A DNA stretch of 64,000 bases, taken from contig NZ_JACRWD010000001.1 in the NCBI RefSeq assembly GCF_014306135.1, positions 806,001 through 870,000 on the forward strand, read 5' to 3'. The translations under genes and the position numbers were made by a program. Below the pieces are notes generated by a model. That model worked only from the letters and a program-made list of their open reading frames with translations. It did not search any database and was not told the DNA's origin. Of this stretch, positions 25,873 to 35,090 are shown one piece after another. The stretch is from Paraclostridium hominis. Its GTDB lineage: Bacteria > Bacillota > Clostridia > Peptostreptococcales > Peptostreptococcaceae. How positions within the stretch are numbered: position 1 is the first letter of the stretch; each line of letters begins with the position of its first letter.

Positions 25873-26550
25873 TTGTTTAAACATGATAAAGCTTTACTAA
25901 AAGAAGTAAAAGTAGAAAGACCTAATCCACAATATGCTGTTTTAATGCAAGAACAATTAGGTGGAGGAAATGGTGAATTAAAAGCAGCAATGCAATATTT
26001 ATCTCAAAGTTTTAGAATAAAAGACAAAGAGATAAAAGATTTATTCCTTGACATTGCAGCAGAAGAGCTTAGCCATATGGAAATGGTAGCCCAAACAATA
26101 AACTTATTAAATGGTCATGACGTTGACTACAATTCAGTTGAATCTGGAGAAATAGAAACTCATGTATTATCTGGATTATCGCCATTTTTAATAAATTCAT
26201 CAGGAGCACCTTGGACTGCTGATTATGTTACTGTAACAGGTGATTTAGTTGCAGATTTATTATCAAACATAGCATCAGAACAAAGAGCAAAGGTTGTATA
26301 TGAATATTTATACAGACAAATTGAAGATAAATATGTAAGAGAGACAATAGATTTCTTACTTAATAGAGAAGAAGCTCATAATGCTTTATTTAGAGAGGCA
26401 TTAAATAAAATTAAAGATACAGGTTCAAATAGAGATTTCGGAGTTACTGAAGACTCTAAATTATATTTTGATTTATCAAGCCCAGGACCTAATCATGATA
26501 CAAAGATTGATATCAATCCACCATCATTTGAAAATCCAATAAAAAAATAA
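25873..26550 (+). CDS. cotJC: manganese-catalase-family spore coat protein (CotJC-like)
   Basis: A 225-residue four-helix protein with the two ferritin-like metal-binding helices AAEELSHMEMVAQTI (Glu/His near 58-62) and REEAHNALFREAL near 167. The N-terminal segment RPNPQYAVLMQEQLGGGNGELKAAMQYLSQ is diagnostic for the CotJC/Mn-catalase family. In spore formers such proteins sit in the coat and may remove peroxide. Start is TTG 25873 with AAGGAGG upstream. It is alone here, without cotJA/cotJB. Confidence 0.87.
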   Translation: MFKHDKALLKEVKVERPNPQYAVLMQEQLGGGNGELKAAMQYLSQSFRIKDKEIKDLFLDIAAEELSHMEMVAQTINLLNGHDVDYNSVESGEIETHVLSGLSPFLINSSGAPWTADYVTVTGDLVADLLSNIASEQRAKVVYEYLYRQIEDKYVRETIDFLLNREEAHNALFREALNKIKDTGSNRDFGVTEDSKLYFDLSSPGPNHDTKIDINPPSFENPIKK

Positions 26551-26582
26551 GATTAAAATATTTAATACATATTTTAGTTTAC

Positions 26583-26611
26583 AAAAACACCTGCATAAGT
26601 CAGGTGTTTTA
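26583..26611 (+). terminator. terminator after cotJC
   Basis: The stem AAAACACCTG / CAGGTGTTTT with a 7-base loop. Confidence 0.88.
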
Positions 26612-26713
26612 TTTATATTTGGAAAAAACAATTATAATAGTTTTCGCCATTGAATAAACAAAACTTATATGAAATAATATAAATTAAAGAAAATATAAAA
26701 AGGAGTGTAGTTT

Positions 26714-26764
26714 ATGAAAAAAACTAATTATAAAGAGCTGGGAGTTGTACTTCTTAACAAATAA
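26714..26764 (+). CDS. 16-residue leader peptide candidate
   Basis: After AAAAAGGAG, an ATG opens a frame for a 16-residue peptide ending in VVLLNK and a stop. Its last codons lie inside the left arm of the perfect 19-bp hairpin at 26753-26800. This is the geometry expected of a translated leader whose ribosome blocks formation of a hairpin. It stands 77 bp before the HTH gene. Not proven to be translated. Confidence 0.45.
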   Translation: MKKTNYKELGVVLLNK

Positions 26765-26800
26765 GGAGTTACAAAATAAAATAACTCCTTATTTGTTAAG
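26753..26800 (+). promoter_or_regulatory. perfect 19-bp leader hairpin upstream of the HTH/mutS2-like operon
   Basis: Arms 26753-26771 and 26782-26800 are perfectly complementary, separated by 10 bp. An outer AGTTGTA/TACAACT pairing (26743-26749 with 26811-26817) can extend the structure. The 3' side is followed only by TTTGT, so it is a weak terminator at best. It may attenuate transcription or hide the ribosome binding site of the next gene. Confidence 0.6.
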
Positions 26801-26840
26801 TTTGTAAATATACAACTTAAAAATAAAGGAGAATAAAAAA

Positions 26841-27161
26841 TTGAAATATAAAAATGCTAAAAACTTATTACCAAATGAATTACTACAAAAAGTGCAAGAA
26901 TATATCCAAGGGGATGTTATATATATACCAAAGTTAAAAGGGGAGAAAATACCTTGGGGAGCAAAAAATGGAGCAAGAAAAGCTATTTACACAAGAAATA
27001 AAGATATATTTAATTTATATGCAAATGGATATTCAATAGAAGAGATAGTAAGTATATATAATTTATCAGAGTCTAGCATAAGAAAAATTATATCTAAAAT
27101 AAAAAAAGAAACCATTGAAAATACTAATGCACTAGACTTAGGAGGGCTTACAAATGAATAA
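26841..27161 (+). CDS. CD3324-family helix-turn-helix protein
   Basis: A 106-residue protein. Residues 8-35 (LLPNELLQKVQEYIQGDVIYIP) match the start of CD3324/Mor-like small regulators, and a C-terminal HTH is seen in IFNLYANGYSIEEIVSIYNLSESSIRKIISKIK. It is probably a DNA-binding regulator for itself and the mutS2-like gene, which it overlaps by 8 bp. TTG 26841 follows AAAGGAG. The leader hairpin upstream probably controls both genes. Confidence 0.78.
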   Translation: MKYKNAKNLLPNELLQKVQEYIQGDVIYIPKLKGEKIPWGAKNGARKAIYTRNKDIFNLYANGYSIEEIVSIYNLSESSIRKIISKIKKETIENTNALDLGGLTNE

Positions 27162-29052
27162 TACAACTTTTGAAAAATTACAATTAAGTGAATTTAAAGA
27201 ACTAGTAAAAATACATTGTGTAAGCTCACTTGGAAAAGAACTAATAGATAAACTAAGTCCTAGTAAACATTTAAGTGTAGTAAAAAGAAGGCTAATGGAA
27301 AATAAAGAAGCTAGAAATGTATTATCAAATAGCAACCATATACCATTAGAAGGTTTATTTAATATAAATTCTATAATAGAAAAAGTAGATAAAGGTATGA
27401 TTTTAGATCCTACAGAACTTACAAAGGTTCAAGACTTTTTAAGAGGATGTAAAAAAGTAAAAAACTTTATGTTGGATAAGGAATTTTATGCTCCAAATTT
27501 AAGTTCATATGCACTAAATATAACTGAATGCGATTTTATAGAAAGTGAAATAAATTATATCATAAAAAATAATAAAGTTGATTCAAATGCTTCTAAAGAA
27601 CTTAAAAAGATAAGAAAAAATATTGAAGTTTGTGAAGCTAAGATAAAAGAGAGATTAAATAAATTTATAACTTCAAGTACCAATAAAAAATATATACAAG
27701 AATTTATAATAAGTAAAAGAGGAGATAGGTATGTAATACCTATTAAATCTTCTTACAAAAATGAAGTTGATGGAACTGTTTTAGATACTTCATCAAAAGG
27801 AAACACAGTTTTTATAGAACCGGCCAATGTATCTAAATTTAGCATAGAGCTTGTTAGTTTAAAATCAGAGGAAAGTATAGAAGAATATAAAATACTTTCT
27901 TATTTAACTGAACTAATATTTGAAAAAATAGCTCAAATTAAACTTAATTTAGAAATAATATCTGAATATGATATGGTTTTTGCTAAGGCTAAATATAGTT
28001 TAAATAATCATTGCATAACTCCTAAGGTCAATAGTCGAGGATACACTAAAATAGTAAATGGAAAACACCCATTACTAAAGGGAAGTGTAGTGCCACTTAA
28101 CTTTGAAATAGGAAAAACATATAGAAGCTTAATAATAACAGGGCCTAATGCAGGAGGAAAAACTTTATCATTAAAAACTGTTGGGCTATTAACATTAATG
28201 GTTCAATGTGGATTTGATATATGTGCAGATGAAAACACAGAAATAAGCGTATTTGAAAATATATTTGTAGATATAGGTGATAATCAAAGTATTGAAAATG
28301 CACTAAGTACATTTTCTTCACATATAAAAAACATAGCTGAAATAATGAATGCTAGCAATAAATCAACTTTAGTGATATTTGATGAAATAGGAAGTGGAAC
28401 AGAACCAAATGAGGGAGCGTCTTTGGCAATTGCAATACTAGAAGAATTTTATCAAATGGGATGTATAACAATTGCATCTACTCATTATGGTGAGATAAAG
28501 AATTTTGCAAATATGCATGAAGAATTTGAAAATGCAGGCATGATGTTTGACAAGGATACTTTAGAACCTTTATACAAGCTTGTTATTGGAAAATCAGAAG
28601 ATAGTAATGCTTTATTTATATCTAAAAAGATGGGTATAAGAGATAAAGTATTAAAAAGAGCTAGTGCTTATATGAAGGATAAAAACTATAATTTAGAATT
28701 GGTTAAAAGAAGTAAGATTGAAGGTAAAAACGAAGTTGTTGAAGAGACTAAAGAGATAGTTAATTACCAAGTTGGAGATAAAGTTAAGTTATTAGATAAA
28801 GATGATTTTGCAATAGTTTATAAAGAAGTTGATAAATTTAATAATGTTGAAGTTTTATATAAAAATGAATTTATAAAAGTAAATGTAAAAAGAACAGAAT
28901 TACATTTAAAAGCTCAAGAGTTATATCCTCAAGGGTATGATATTAATAGTTTGTTTACTTCCTATGAAGATAGAAAGTTAGAAAAAGATATTCAAAGAGG
29001 TTCTAAAAAGGCACTTAAGAAAATTCAAAAGCAAATAAAAAATAATAAATAA
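27154..29052 (+). CDS. MutS2-like ATPase without Smr nuclease domain
   Basis: A 632-residue protein. The MutS core is seen from about residue 280: Walker A TGPNAGGKTLSLKT (near 330), the signature segment STFSSHIKNIAEIM, Walker B LVIFDEIGSGTEPNEGASLA near 405, and STHYGEIK. The N-terminal half matches MutS2 (clamp and coiled-coil). Canonical MutS2 is about 780 residues and ends in a Smr endonuclease; this one stops after a KOW-like segment and has only a short basic tail. It may bind branched DNA or stalled ribosomes without cutting. Confidence 0.85.
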   Translation: MNNTTFEKLQLSEFKELVKIHCVSSLGKELIDKLSPSKHLSVVKRRLMENKEARNVLSNSNHIPLEGLFNINSIIEKVDKGMILDPTELTKVQDFLRGCKKVKNFMLDKEFYAPNLSSYALNITECDFIESEINYIIKNNKVDSNASKELKKIRKNIEVCEAKIKERLNKFITSSTNKKYIQEFIISKRGDRYVIPIKSSYKNEVDGTVLDTSSKGNTVFIEPANVSKFSIELVSLKSEESIEEYKILSYLTELIFEKIAQIKLNLEIISEYDMVFAKAKYSLNNHCITPKVNSRGYTKIVNGKHPLLKGSVVPLNFEIGKTYRSLIITGPNAGGKTLSLKTVGLLTLMVQCGFDICADENTEISVFENIFVDIGDNQSIENALSTFSSHIKNIAEIMNASNKSTLVIFDEIGSGTEPNEGASLAIAILEEFYQMGCITIASTHYGEIKNFANMHEEFENAGMMFDKDTLEPLYKLVIGKSEDSNALFISKKMGIRDKVLKRASAYMKDKNYNLELVKRSKIEGKNEVVEETKEIVNYQVGDKVKLLDKDDFAIVYKEVDKFNNVEVLYKNEFIKVNVKRTELHLKAQELYPQGYDINSLFTSYEDRKLEKDIQRGSKKALKKIQKQIKNNK

Positions 29053-29103
29053 TAAATAATATGTAATAAATTATCAAAATAAATATTAATATATTCTAAA
29101 TTA

Positions 29104-29142
29104 ATAAAGAATCCAATGAGTTAAATTGTTGGGTTCTTTTGT
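29104..29142 (+). terminator. terminator after the mutS2-like gene
   Basis: The stem AGAATCCAA / TTGGGTTCT (one G-T pair) followed by TTTTG. Confidence 0.7.
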
Positions 29143-29255
29143 TTTTAATAGTTGTTTTCAAATAGCCAATTTATATCAAATTTTCCAATATTATGATATA
29201 TTATTATAGAATAAATTAAAATATATCATAATAAATTCAACTAGGGGGGAATAGA

Positions 29256-30740
29256 TTGAAGTATAAATTAAAAAGAATAACTATGTCGTTTATAACTAAT
29301 CCGATAATATTAATTGTATACTGGATTTTTTGTTATGAACTAACTACTTTGTGCATGTATGGAAGATATAATAATAATATTTATATTACAGTGGCATGTG
29401 CAGTATTTTTTATAACTATGATTGTTTTTTATATAATAAGAGCGAGGAAAAATAAAGAATATAAATCTAAATTAGTAAGTTCAAAAACATGGAAATGTAT
29501 TTCGATTATAATCATTATTATAATAACTTCATTTTATGGATTAAAAATCTATAAAAGTGCAACTAACTATGGTGGGAAACTTGCATGGGTTATAAAAAGA
29601 TTACAAAGTGAAAGAGATATTAAATTCGAAAAAAATAATATCTATAAATATGGAGTAAAAGGTATTTTTGAAGATATAAGTAAAAGATATGAATTACCTA
29701 AAAAATTATACATATCAGATGATTTAAGTGTTAAATTTAAAAAAGATGGTACAATTACGTATTTTGAAACCTTTATTTATGGTAAAGATAAGGATGGAAA
29801 AGAAGTAAATTATTTAATATCTTATGATAAAAATAAATCAAAAGATATTAAACTTATATTAAACGGTGTTGTAAATGCTACTTATAGCAATGATAAATTG
29901 CTTGATCCTTTATTTGAAACAGTTGAGTATATTTCTATAAAAAATACAGTTAACAAATGGAATGCAAGTGAGTTTGGATTAATTTATAAAGGAAAAAGAA
30001 ACTGGGAAAGTAATAGAGAAGGGATAGTTTTAATTAATAAAAATGGAAATGAAGTACCTATAGAGTTAGCTGGAGATAAACTAGTTGGATATACAGTTTC
30101 AATATATGTCCCAGGAAAAGAAAATGAAATAACTCCTGTTAGATATAATTTATTAATTGATTCATATTGGTTTAAGTTCCAAAATACTAAAAAAGAAGAT
30201 GAGTTAAAAGAGAATAAAAAAGAGTTTGATATTGCAACTGGAAATTCAAATAGTAATGATGAATTTTATTTGTATGATGGAGTTAGATATAAGTTAAATG
30301 TAGAAGATAAGGCAACGGGTAGCTTTTTCTATTCATTGCAACAAACTACTGATGGAGGTAGTAACTGGTTTGTTTTAAATGATAATCCATTTAATGGACC
30401 TACTGGAGAGGCTTCTGGAATATACTTTATTGATGAAAATATAGGGTTTATAGGAGCATCTAGAAATGGTGGCTCAGAAGGTGAGTTATATCGTACGGAA
30501 GATGGAGGAAAATCTTTTAATAAGATAGAGTTTGAAAATAAATCAGTTAAGTTAGATAATGGAGATTCTATTAGTCCTTTTGATTTTCCTAAGGTTCCTT
30601 ATGAAAAAGATGGAGTTTTATATGTAAATGTAGAGCAAGGAGCTGATGGAGACTACAATGGAAATAGTAGTTTACTTTATAAATCTAAAGATAAGGGCAA
30701 AACTTGGGAATATGTAAAAGAGGTTAAAAGTAGCAATTAA
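29256..30740 (+). CDS. membrane protein with extracellular BNR/Asp-box repeats
   Basis: A 494-residue protein. Three N-terminal membrane segments (about 12-32, 43-63, 78-96) are followed by a large exterior part. Its last 150 residues carry repeated Asp-box motifs TTDGGSNWF, TEDGGKSF and SKDKGKTW, the mark of beta-propeller blades in sialidases and photosystem-assembly-like proteins. Too few blades are visible for a full propeller. No enzymatic signature was seen. Start is TTG 29256 with AGGGGGG upstream. Function unknown; surface sensing or binding is plausible. Confidence 0.7.
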   Translation: MKYKLKRITMSFITNPIILIVYWIFCYELTTLCMYGRYNNNIYITVACAVFFITMIVFYIIRARKNKEYKSKLVSSKTWKCISIIIIIIITSFYGLKIYKSATNYGGKLAWVIKRLQSERDIKFEKNNIYKYGVKGIFEDISKRYELPKKLYISDDLSVKFKKDGTITYFETFIYGKDKDGKEVNYLISYDKNKSKDIKLILNGVVNATYSNDKLLDPLFETVEYISIKNTVNKWNASEFGLIYKGKRNWESNREGIVLINKNGNEVPIELAGDKLVGYTVSIYVPGKENEITPVRYNLLIDSYWFKFQNTKKEDELKENKKEFDIATGNSNSNDEFYLYDGVRYKLNVEDKATGSFFYSLQQTTDGGSNWFVLNDNPFNGPTGEASGIYFIDENIGFIGASRNGGSEGELYRTEDGGKSFNKIEFENKSVKLDNGDSISPFDFPKVPYEKDGVLYVNVEQGADGDYNGNSSLLYKSKDKGKTWEYVKEVKSSN

Positions 30741-30895
30741 AAGTACTTTATTATAAATAGAAAATATAATAAATTGTCGATTTTTAATTATTTTTGATGA
30801 AATTATTCGATAGAAAAAATAAATACAAAAGTCAAAAAAGTATTTATTATATATAAAAAAATTAAATATAATCAACCTATATTGTAGGGGGAGTG

Positions 30896-30930
30896 AAAAA
30901 CCGTATCACAAGTAATTGATACGGTTTTTA
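30896..30930 (+). terminator. terminator
   Basis: The stem AAAAACCGTATCA / TGATACGGTTTTT with an 8-base loop. It lies 155 bp past the BNR protein stop and may end that transcript or a short RNA that starts in between. Confidence 0.85.
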
Positions 30931-30954
30931 CTATATAACTAGAATTAATATTAT

Positions 30955-31015
30955 ATATTTAGAATGCTAACATTTGTATAGATTATATCTATACAAATGT
31001 TAGCATTCTAAATAT
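30955..31015. repeat. 61-bp palindrome with 29-bp perfect arms
   Basis: Arms 30955-30983 and 30987-31015 are perfect complements around a 3-bp centre. No T-run follows on either strand, so it is not a standard terminator. It could be a cruciform-prone site, an RNA hairpin or a mobile remnant. Confidence 0.85.
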
Positions 31016-31417
31016 TTACTTATGAAAAAAGTTGACAATCTAACTATCTCTTTATAGTATTTATATTGTAAGAACCAACATAATTATGTTTTAAGTAACA
31101 AAATAAAAATTTTGTATACAAAATCTTTTAAATCTGAAACAAATCTTTAATTTTCAATTTTTACAAGTAAGATAAATAAAAATATACAATTTAAAAAGTA
31201 TTAATTTGTTGTTTAAACAATTAATATAAAAAATATTTGTATTAAAATTTACTTTTAATTGTGAAATATTTATCTTATTTTTTATAATTAAAAGTAAAAA
31301 AATATCAATCTGAAGACTTAATTAATATTTACAAACGAAACAAGTTGCCATTACTTAAGTACAGAATTGATATCAAATGTTGACTAAATAAAAACTTAAC
31401 AAGGGAGATGGATTTAA

Positions 31418-32956
31418 ATGATTAAAAAAAATATAGCAATTTTAACAGTAGCAGGATTAACTCTTAGTTTTTTAGCACCTTCAGTAAGTTATGCAGATAG
31501 TCAAACAAAAGAAGATTTACCACAAGCATATAATGTGAAATCAGACAAAGATTTAAAAGATGTTTTAAAAAATGTATCAGATGAATATAGCATAAAAAAT
31601 AACTCTGATCAGTATCAATTAGTAGATACACAAAAAGATGAATTAGGCTTTACTCACTATACTTTAAAGCCTAAAGCTAATGGATATTTTGCCGACGCAG
31701 CAGAAGTTAAAATACATACTGATAAGTCAGGTAAAGTTGTTTTTGTAAATGGGGATTTAGATCAAGGTAAATTGGAAGTCAAAAACCAAACTAAAATAGA
31801 TAAAGATAAAGCTATTGAATTAGCTTTTAAAGCAATAGGAAAATCACGTGATGAAGTTAAAAATTTATCAGGAAAAGATGTTGTGCAAGAAGCTAAAATT
31901 GCTGTTGATGAACAAAGCAATAGAGCAATTTACAGTTTAGATATAGCATATACTGTACCAGAACCAGCTCATTGGAATATTAAAGTAGATGCAGAAAATG
32001 GAAATATAGTTGAAAAACAAAATATCATAGAAAATGCAACTCAAACAACAGGAACTGGAGTAGGAGCAAATGGACAAGTTAGATCACCTTTAAACATAAC
32101 AGAAGATGGAGGTAAGTACTATTTAATAGATACTACTCATAAAGGTAAAATAGCTACTGCAGCATTTGAAGGCTTTAATAATGATGGCATAGTAGGAAGT
32201 ATTATCTCTAATATAAAAAATCATTTTGATGGTGAAAAAGACAAAGCAGCTGTAGATGCTCACTACTTTGCAGATAAAGTTTATAAATATTATAAAGATG
32301 TTCATAATAGAGAAAGTTATGATGATAAAGGGTCAGATATATACTCTTATGTACATGTACCAGACCCACAGACAGGTGAAAGTTGGAGTAATGCTGCTTG
32401 GATTGGAACAGAGATGATTTATGGAGATGGTAACCAAGCTGATGAAAATTATTTCTCAGCAGCAGATGATGTTGTTGCTCATGAAATTACACATGGAGTT
32501 ACATCAGCAACAGCTAACTTAGTTTATAAGTATCAACCAGGAGCTTTAAATGAGTCTTTTTCAGATGTATTTGGATATTTTGTAGATAGTGATGACTGGA
32601 CAATGGGTGAAGATTTATACAAAACACCTAATACAGCTATAAGAGATTTAAAAGACCCTAAAAAATATAATCAACCAGAACATATGAGTGAATATAGAAA
32701 TTATGGTATGGATTTTGATAATGGAGGAGTTCATATAAATAGTGGTATTCCTAATAAAGCAGCATATAATACTATAACTAAATTAGGAAAAGAAAAAGCT
32801 GAAAAAATTTATTACAGAGCTCTTACTAAATATTTAACAAGACAATCAAATTTCTCAGATGCTAGCCATGCTTTAATTCAATCAGCAAAAGACCTTTATG
32901 GAGATAAAGAAGCTAATGATGTTCAAGCTGCATGGAATGAAGTTGGAGTAAACTAA
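31418..32956 (+). CDS. secreted thermolysin-like (M4) metalloprotease precursor
   Basis: A 512-residue prepro-enzyme. Signal peptide (1-27), FTP propeptide domain (near 40-90), PepSY propeptide domain (near 120-190), then the mature M4 domain. Zinc site HEITH near 352 and the third ligand glutamate in GALNESFSDVFG near 376 are intact, as is the proton donor region GGVHINSGIPNKA near 436. It is close to the neutral proteases of Paraclostridium and Bacillus and would digest proteins outside the cell. A long AT-rich leader precedes it; no standard promoter was identified. Confidence 0.93.
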   Translation: MIKKNIAILTVAGLTLSFLAPSVSYADSQTKEDLPQAYNVKSDKDLKDVLKNVSDEYSIKNNSDQYQLVDTQKDELGFTHYTLKPKANGYFADAAEVKIHTDKSGKVVFVNGDLDQGKLEVKNQTKIDKDKAIELAFKAIGKSRDEVKNLSGKDVVQEAKIAVDEQSNRAIYSLDIAYTVPEPAHWNIKVDAENGNIVEKQNIIENATQTTGTGVGANGQVRSPLNITEDGGKYYLIDTTHKGKIATAAFEGFNNDGIVGSIISNIKNHFDGEKDKAAVDAHYFADKVYKYYKDVHNRESYDDKGSDIYSYVHVPDPQTGESWSNAAWIGTEMIYGDGNQADENYFSAADDVVAHEITHGVTSATANLVYKYQPGALNESFSDVFGYFVDSDDWTMGEDLYKTPNTAIRDLKDPKKYNQPEHMSEYRNYGMDFDNGGVHINSGIPNKAAYNTITKLGKEKAEKIYYRALTKYLTRQSNFSDASHALIQSAKDLYGDKEANDVQAAWNEVGVN

Positions 32957-32986
32957 TTAAAAAGTTTAAATATAAGTATTAGAAAG

Positions 32987-33036
32987 TTTAACCACAATAA
33001 TTAAAATTATATGATTATTGTGGTTAAATTTTTTTT
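32987..33036 (+). terminator. terminator after the M4 protease gene
   Basis: The stem TAACCACAATAAT / ATTATTGTGGTTA followed by eight T. Confidence 0.88.
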
Positions 33037-33239
33037 GTAACAAATGTTTAATATTATATCTTCTCATGTTTAATAAATTTAGATAATTATTTAAAATATA
33101 TTCAAATTATAATAAAAATTACCCTAAAAGAGAGTAGAAAGGTATTTTTTTCTACATATAGAAATAAAATATTATATATATATTATTATTGACTTAAAGA
33201 TATAACAATAACTTATTTGATTAAGAAAGGAGGATACAC

Positions 33240-35090
33240 ATGAAAGAAAATAAAAGCAAAGTAAAAATGATAATAGAATATACAAATGGACTTAAAAAGT
33301 ATTTTGTTATAGCAGTAATAACCACTATATTAGGAATAATATTTAACTACCTTACTCCACAAGTAATAAGAATTACAGTGGATTCTATAATTGGAAATAC
33401 ACCATTTAATTTACCTAGTTACATGTTAAATACAATAGATAATTTAGGCGGAAGAGAATTTTTAAGACAAAATTTATATATACCTGCAACGATAGGAGTA
33501 GTATTTTCAGTTTTATCTGGAATATGTAACTACTTTTACAAGGTATATATGGCAAAAGCATCAGATGGTACTATAAAAAACTTAAGAGATAAATTATACA
33601 ATCATATAAGTAGACTTCCATTTAGCTGGCATATGAAAAATCCAACAGGAGATATAATCCAAAGATGTACATCTGATATGGAAGTAGTAAAAAGCTTTCT
33701 AGGAATCCAATTACTAGAATTTATAAGAATAATTTTTCTAATAACAATTTCTCTTACATTAATGTTTTCTATGAATGTAAAACTGTCCTTAATAGCAGTA
33801 GTTTTTATATTAATAGTAATAGCTTATTCTGTAATATTTTATAGCCTTATACAAAAAAAGTTTAAGGTTGCAGATGAAGCAGAAGGTGAGCTATCAACAC
33901 TTGTACAAGAAAACTTTACAGGAGTAAGAGTTGTAAGAGCTTTTGGTAGACAGTCTTATGAAATTGAAAGATTTGATGAAAAAAATATAGGATTTTCAAG
34001 ACTATGGATTAAGCTTGGTCACGTACTAAGTTTTTATTGGGGTATAGGCGATTTATTTTCAGGACTTCAAGTTATGTCTATAGTTGTATTTGGATGCTTT
34101 GAAACAGTTTCAGGAGCATTAACATTAGGAGAACTTTTAGCATTTATATTCTATAACTCTATGCTAGTTTGGCCAGTAAGGTCTCTTGGAAGAATTATTT
34201 CAGAAATGGGTAAAGCAGGAGTATCTATAAATCGTATTAAAGAAATTTTAGATGCAGAGGAAGAAAAAGATAATGAAGATGCTATTACTCCAGATATAAA
34301 TGGTGATATAGAATTTAAAAATGTAAAATTTGATTACTACGGTACTAAACCTGTACTTAAAGATGTTTCATTTAAAATAAAAAAAGGAAGTACCTTTGGT
34401 ATTTTAGGAGGTACTGGTTCTGGAAAATCTACAATAGTACATTTATTAAACAGATTATACAATTTAGATGAAAATTGTGGGGAAATATTAATAAATGGAG
34501 TAAATATAAAAAATATAAAGCTTGATTATTTAAGACATAACATAGGAGTAGTGCTACAAGAGCCTTTCTTATTTTCAAAAACTATAAAACAAAATATAAA
34601 TATAGCATCTAAAATAGATGAAATTGAAAACTTTGAATCTATAAAACACGTTTCTCAAGTTTCACATGTTCATGAGAATATACTAGGTTTTAGTAAAGGC
34701 TATGACACTATAGTAGGAGAAAGAGGAGTAACTTTATCTGGTGGACAAAAGCAAAGAGTAGCCATAGCTAGAACATTAATAAAAAATAGTCCAGTAATAG
34801 TATTTGACGACTCACTATCTGCAGTAGATACAGAAACAGATGCAAAAATTAGACATGAACTAAAAAAACATGTAAAAGACAGTACGGTAATAATAATATC
34901 TCATCGTATAACTACGCTTATTAGTTGTGATAATATTATAGTTTTAGATGATGGAAAAGTAATAGAAAGTGGCAATCACGAATCTCTAATAAAAACAAAT
35001 GGATTATACAAAAAAGTTTACGATATGCAATCAAGTGTAGAAAATGAAGTAATAGACACCTTAAATGAAGATACAGGAGGTGAAAAATAA
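33240..35090 (+). CDS. heterodimeric ABC exporter half-transporter A (BmrC-like)
   Basis: A 616-residue fusion of a six-helix membrane domain (1-320) and an ATPase. Walker A GGTGSGKSTIVH and signature LSGGQKQRVAIAR are normal. The Walker B catalytic glutamate is replaced by Asp (VIVFDDSLSAVD). This substitution marks the degenerate site of heterodimeric exporters such as BmrCD and TM287/288. It overlaps the next gene in TAATG. Probably exports drugs or lipids. A small GTAGAAA/TTTCTAC hairpin lies upstream near 33134-33156. Confidence 0.9.
   Translation: MKENKSKVKMIIEYTNGLKKYFVIAVITTILGIIFNYLTPQVIRITVDSIIGNTPFNLPSYMLNTIDNLGGREFLRQNLYIPATIGVVFSVLSGICNYFYKVYMAKASDGTIKNLRDKLYNHISRLPFSWHMKNPTGDIIQRCTSDMEVVKSFLGIQLLEFIRIIFLITISLTLMFSMNVKLSLIAVVFILIVIAYSVIFYSLIQKKFKVADEAEGELSTLVQENFTGVRVVRAFGRQSYEIERFDEKNIGFSRLWIKLGHVLSFYWGIGDLFSGLQVMSIVVFGCFETVSGALTLGELLAFIFYNSMLVWPVRSLGRIISEMGKAGVSINRIKEILDAEEEKDNEDAITPDINGDIEFKNVKFDYYGTKPVLKDVSFKIKKGSTFGILGGTGSGKSTIVHLLNRLYNLDENCGEILINGVNIKNIKLDYLRHNIGVVLQEPFLFSKTIKQNINIASKIDEIENFESIKHVSQVSHVHENILGFSKGYDTIVGERGVTLSGGQKQRVAIARTLIKNSPVIVFDDSLSAVDTETDAKIRHELKKHVKDSTVIIISHRITTLISCDNIIVLDDGKVIESGNHESLIKTNGLYKKVYDMQSSVENEVIDTLNEDTGGEK

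Larger units (their letters stand above)
30741..31417. other. 677-bp intergenic region with terminator and long palindrome
   Basis: The region holds a terminator (30896-30929), a near-perfect 61-bp palindrome (30955-31015) and about 400 bp of AT-rich leader before the metalloprotease gene. A GGGGGAG motif at 30886 has no gene behind it. I see no open frame with a ribosome binding site. Confidence 0.6.
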
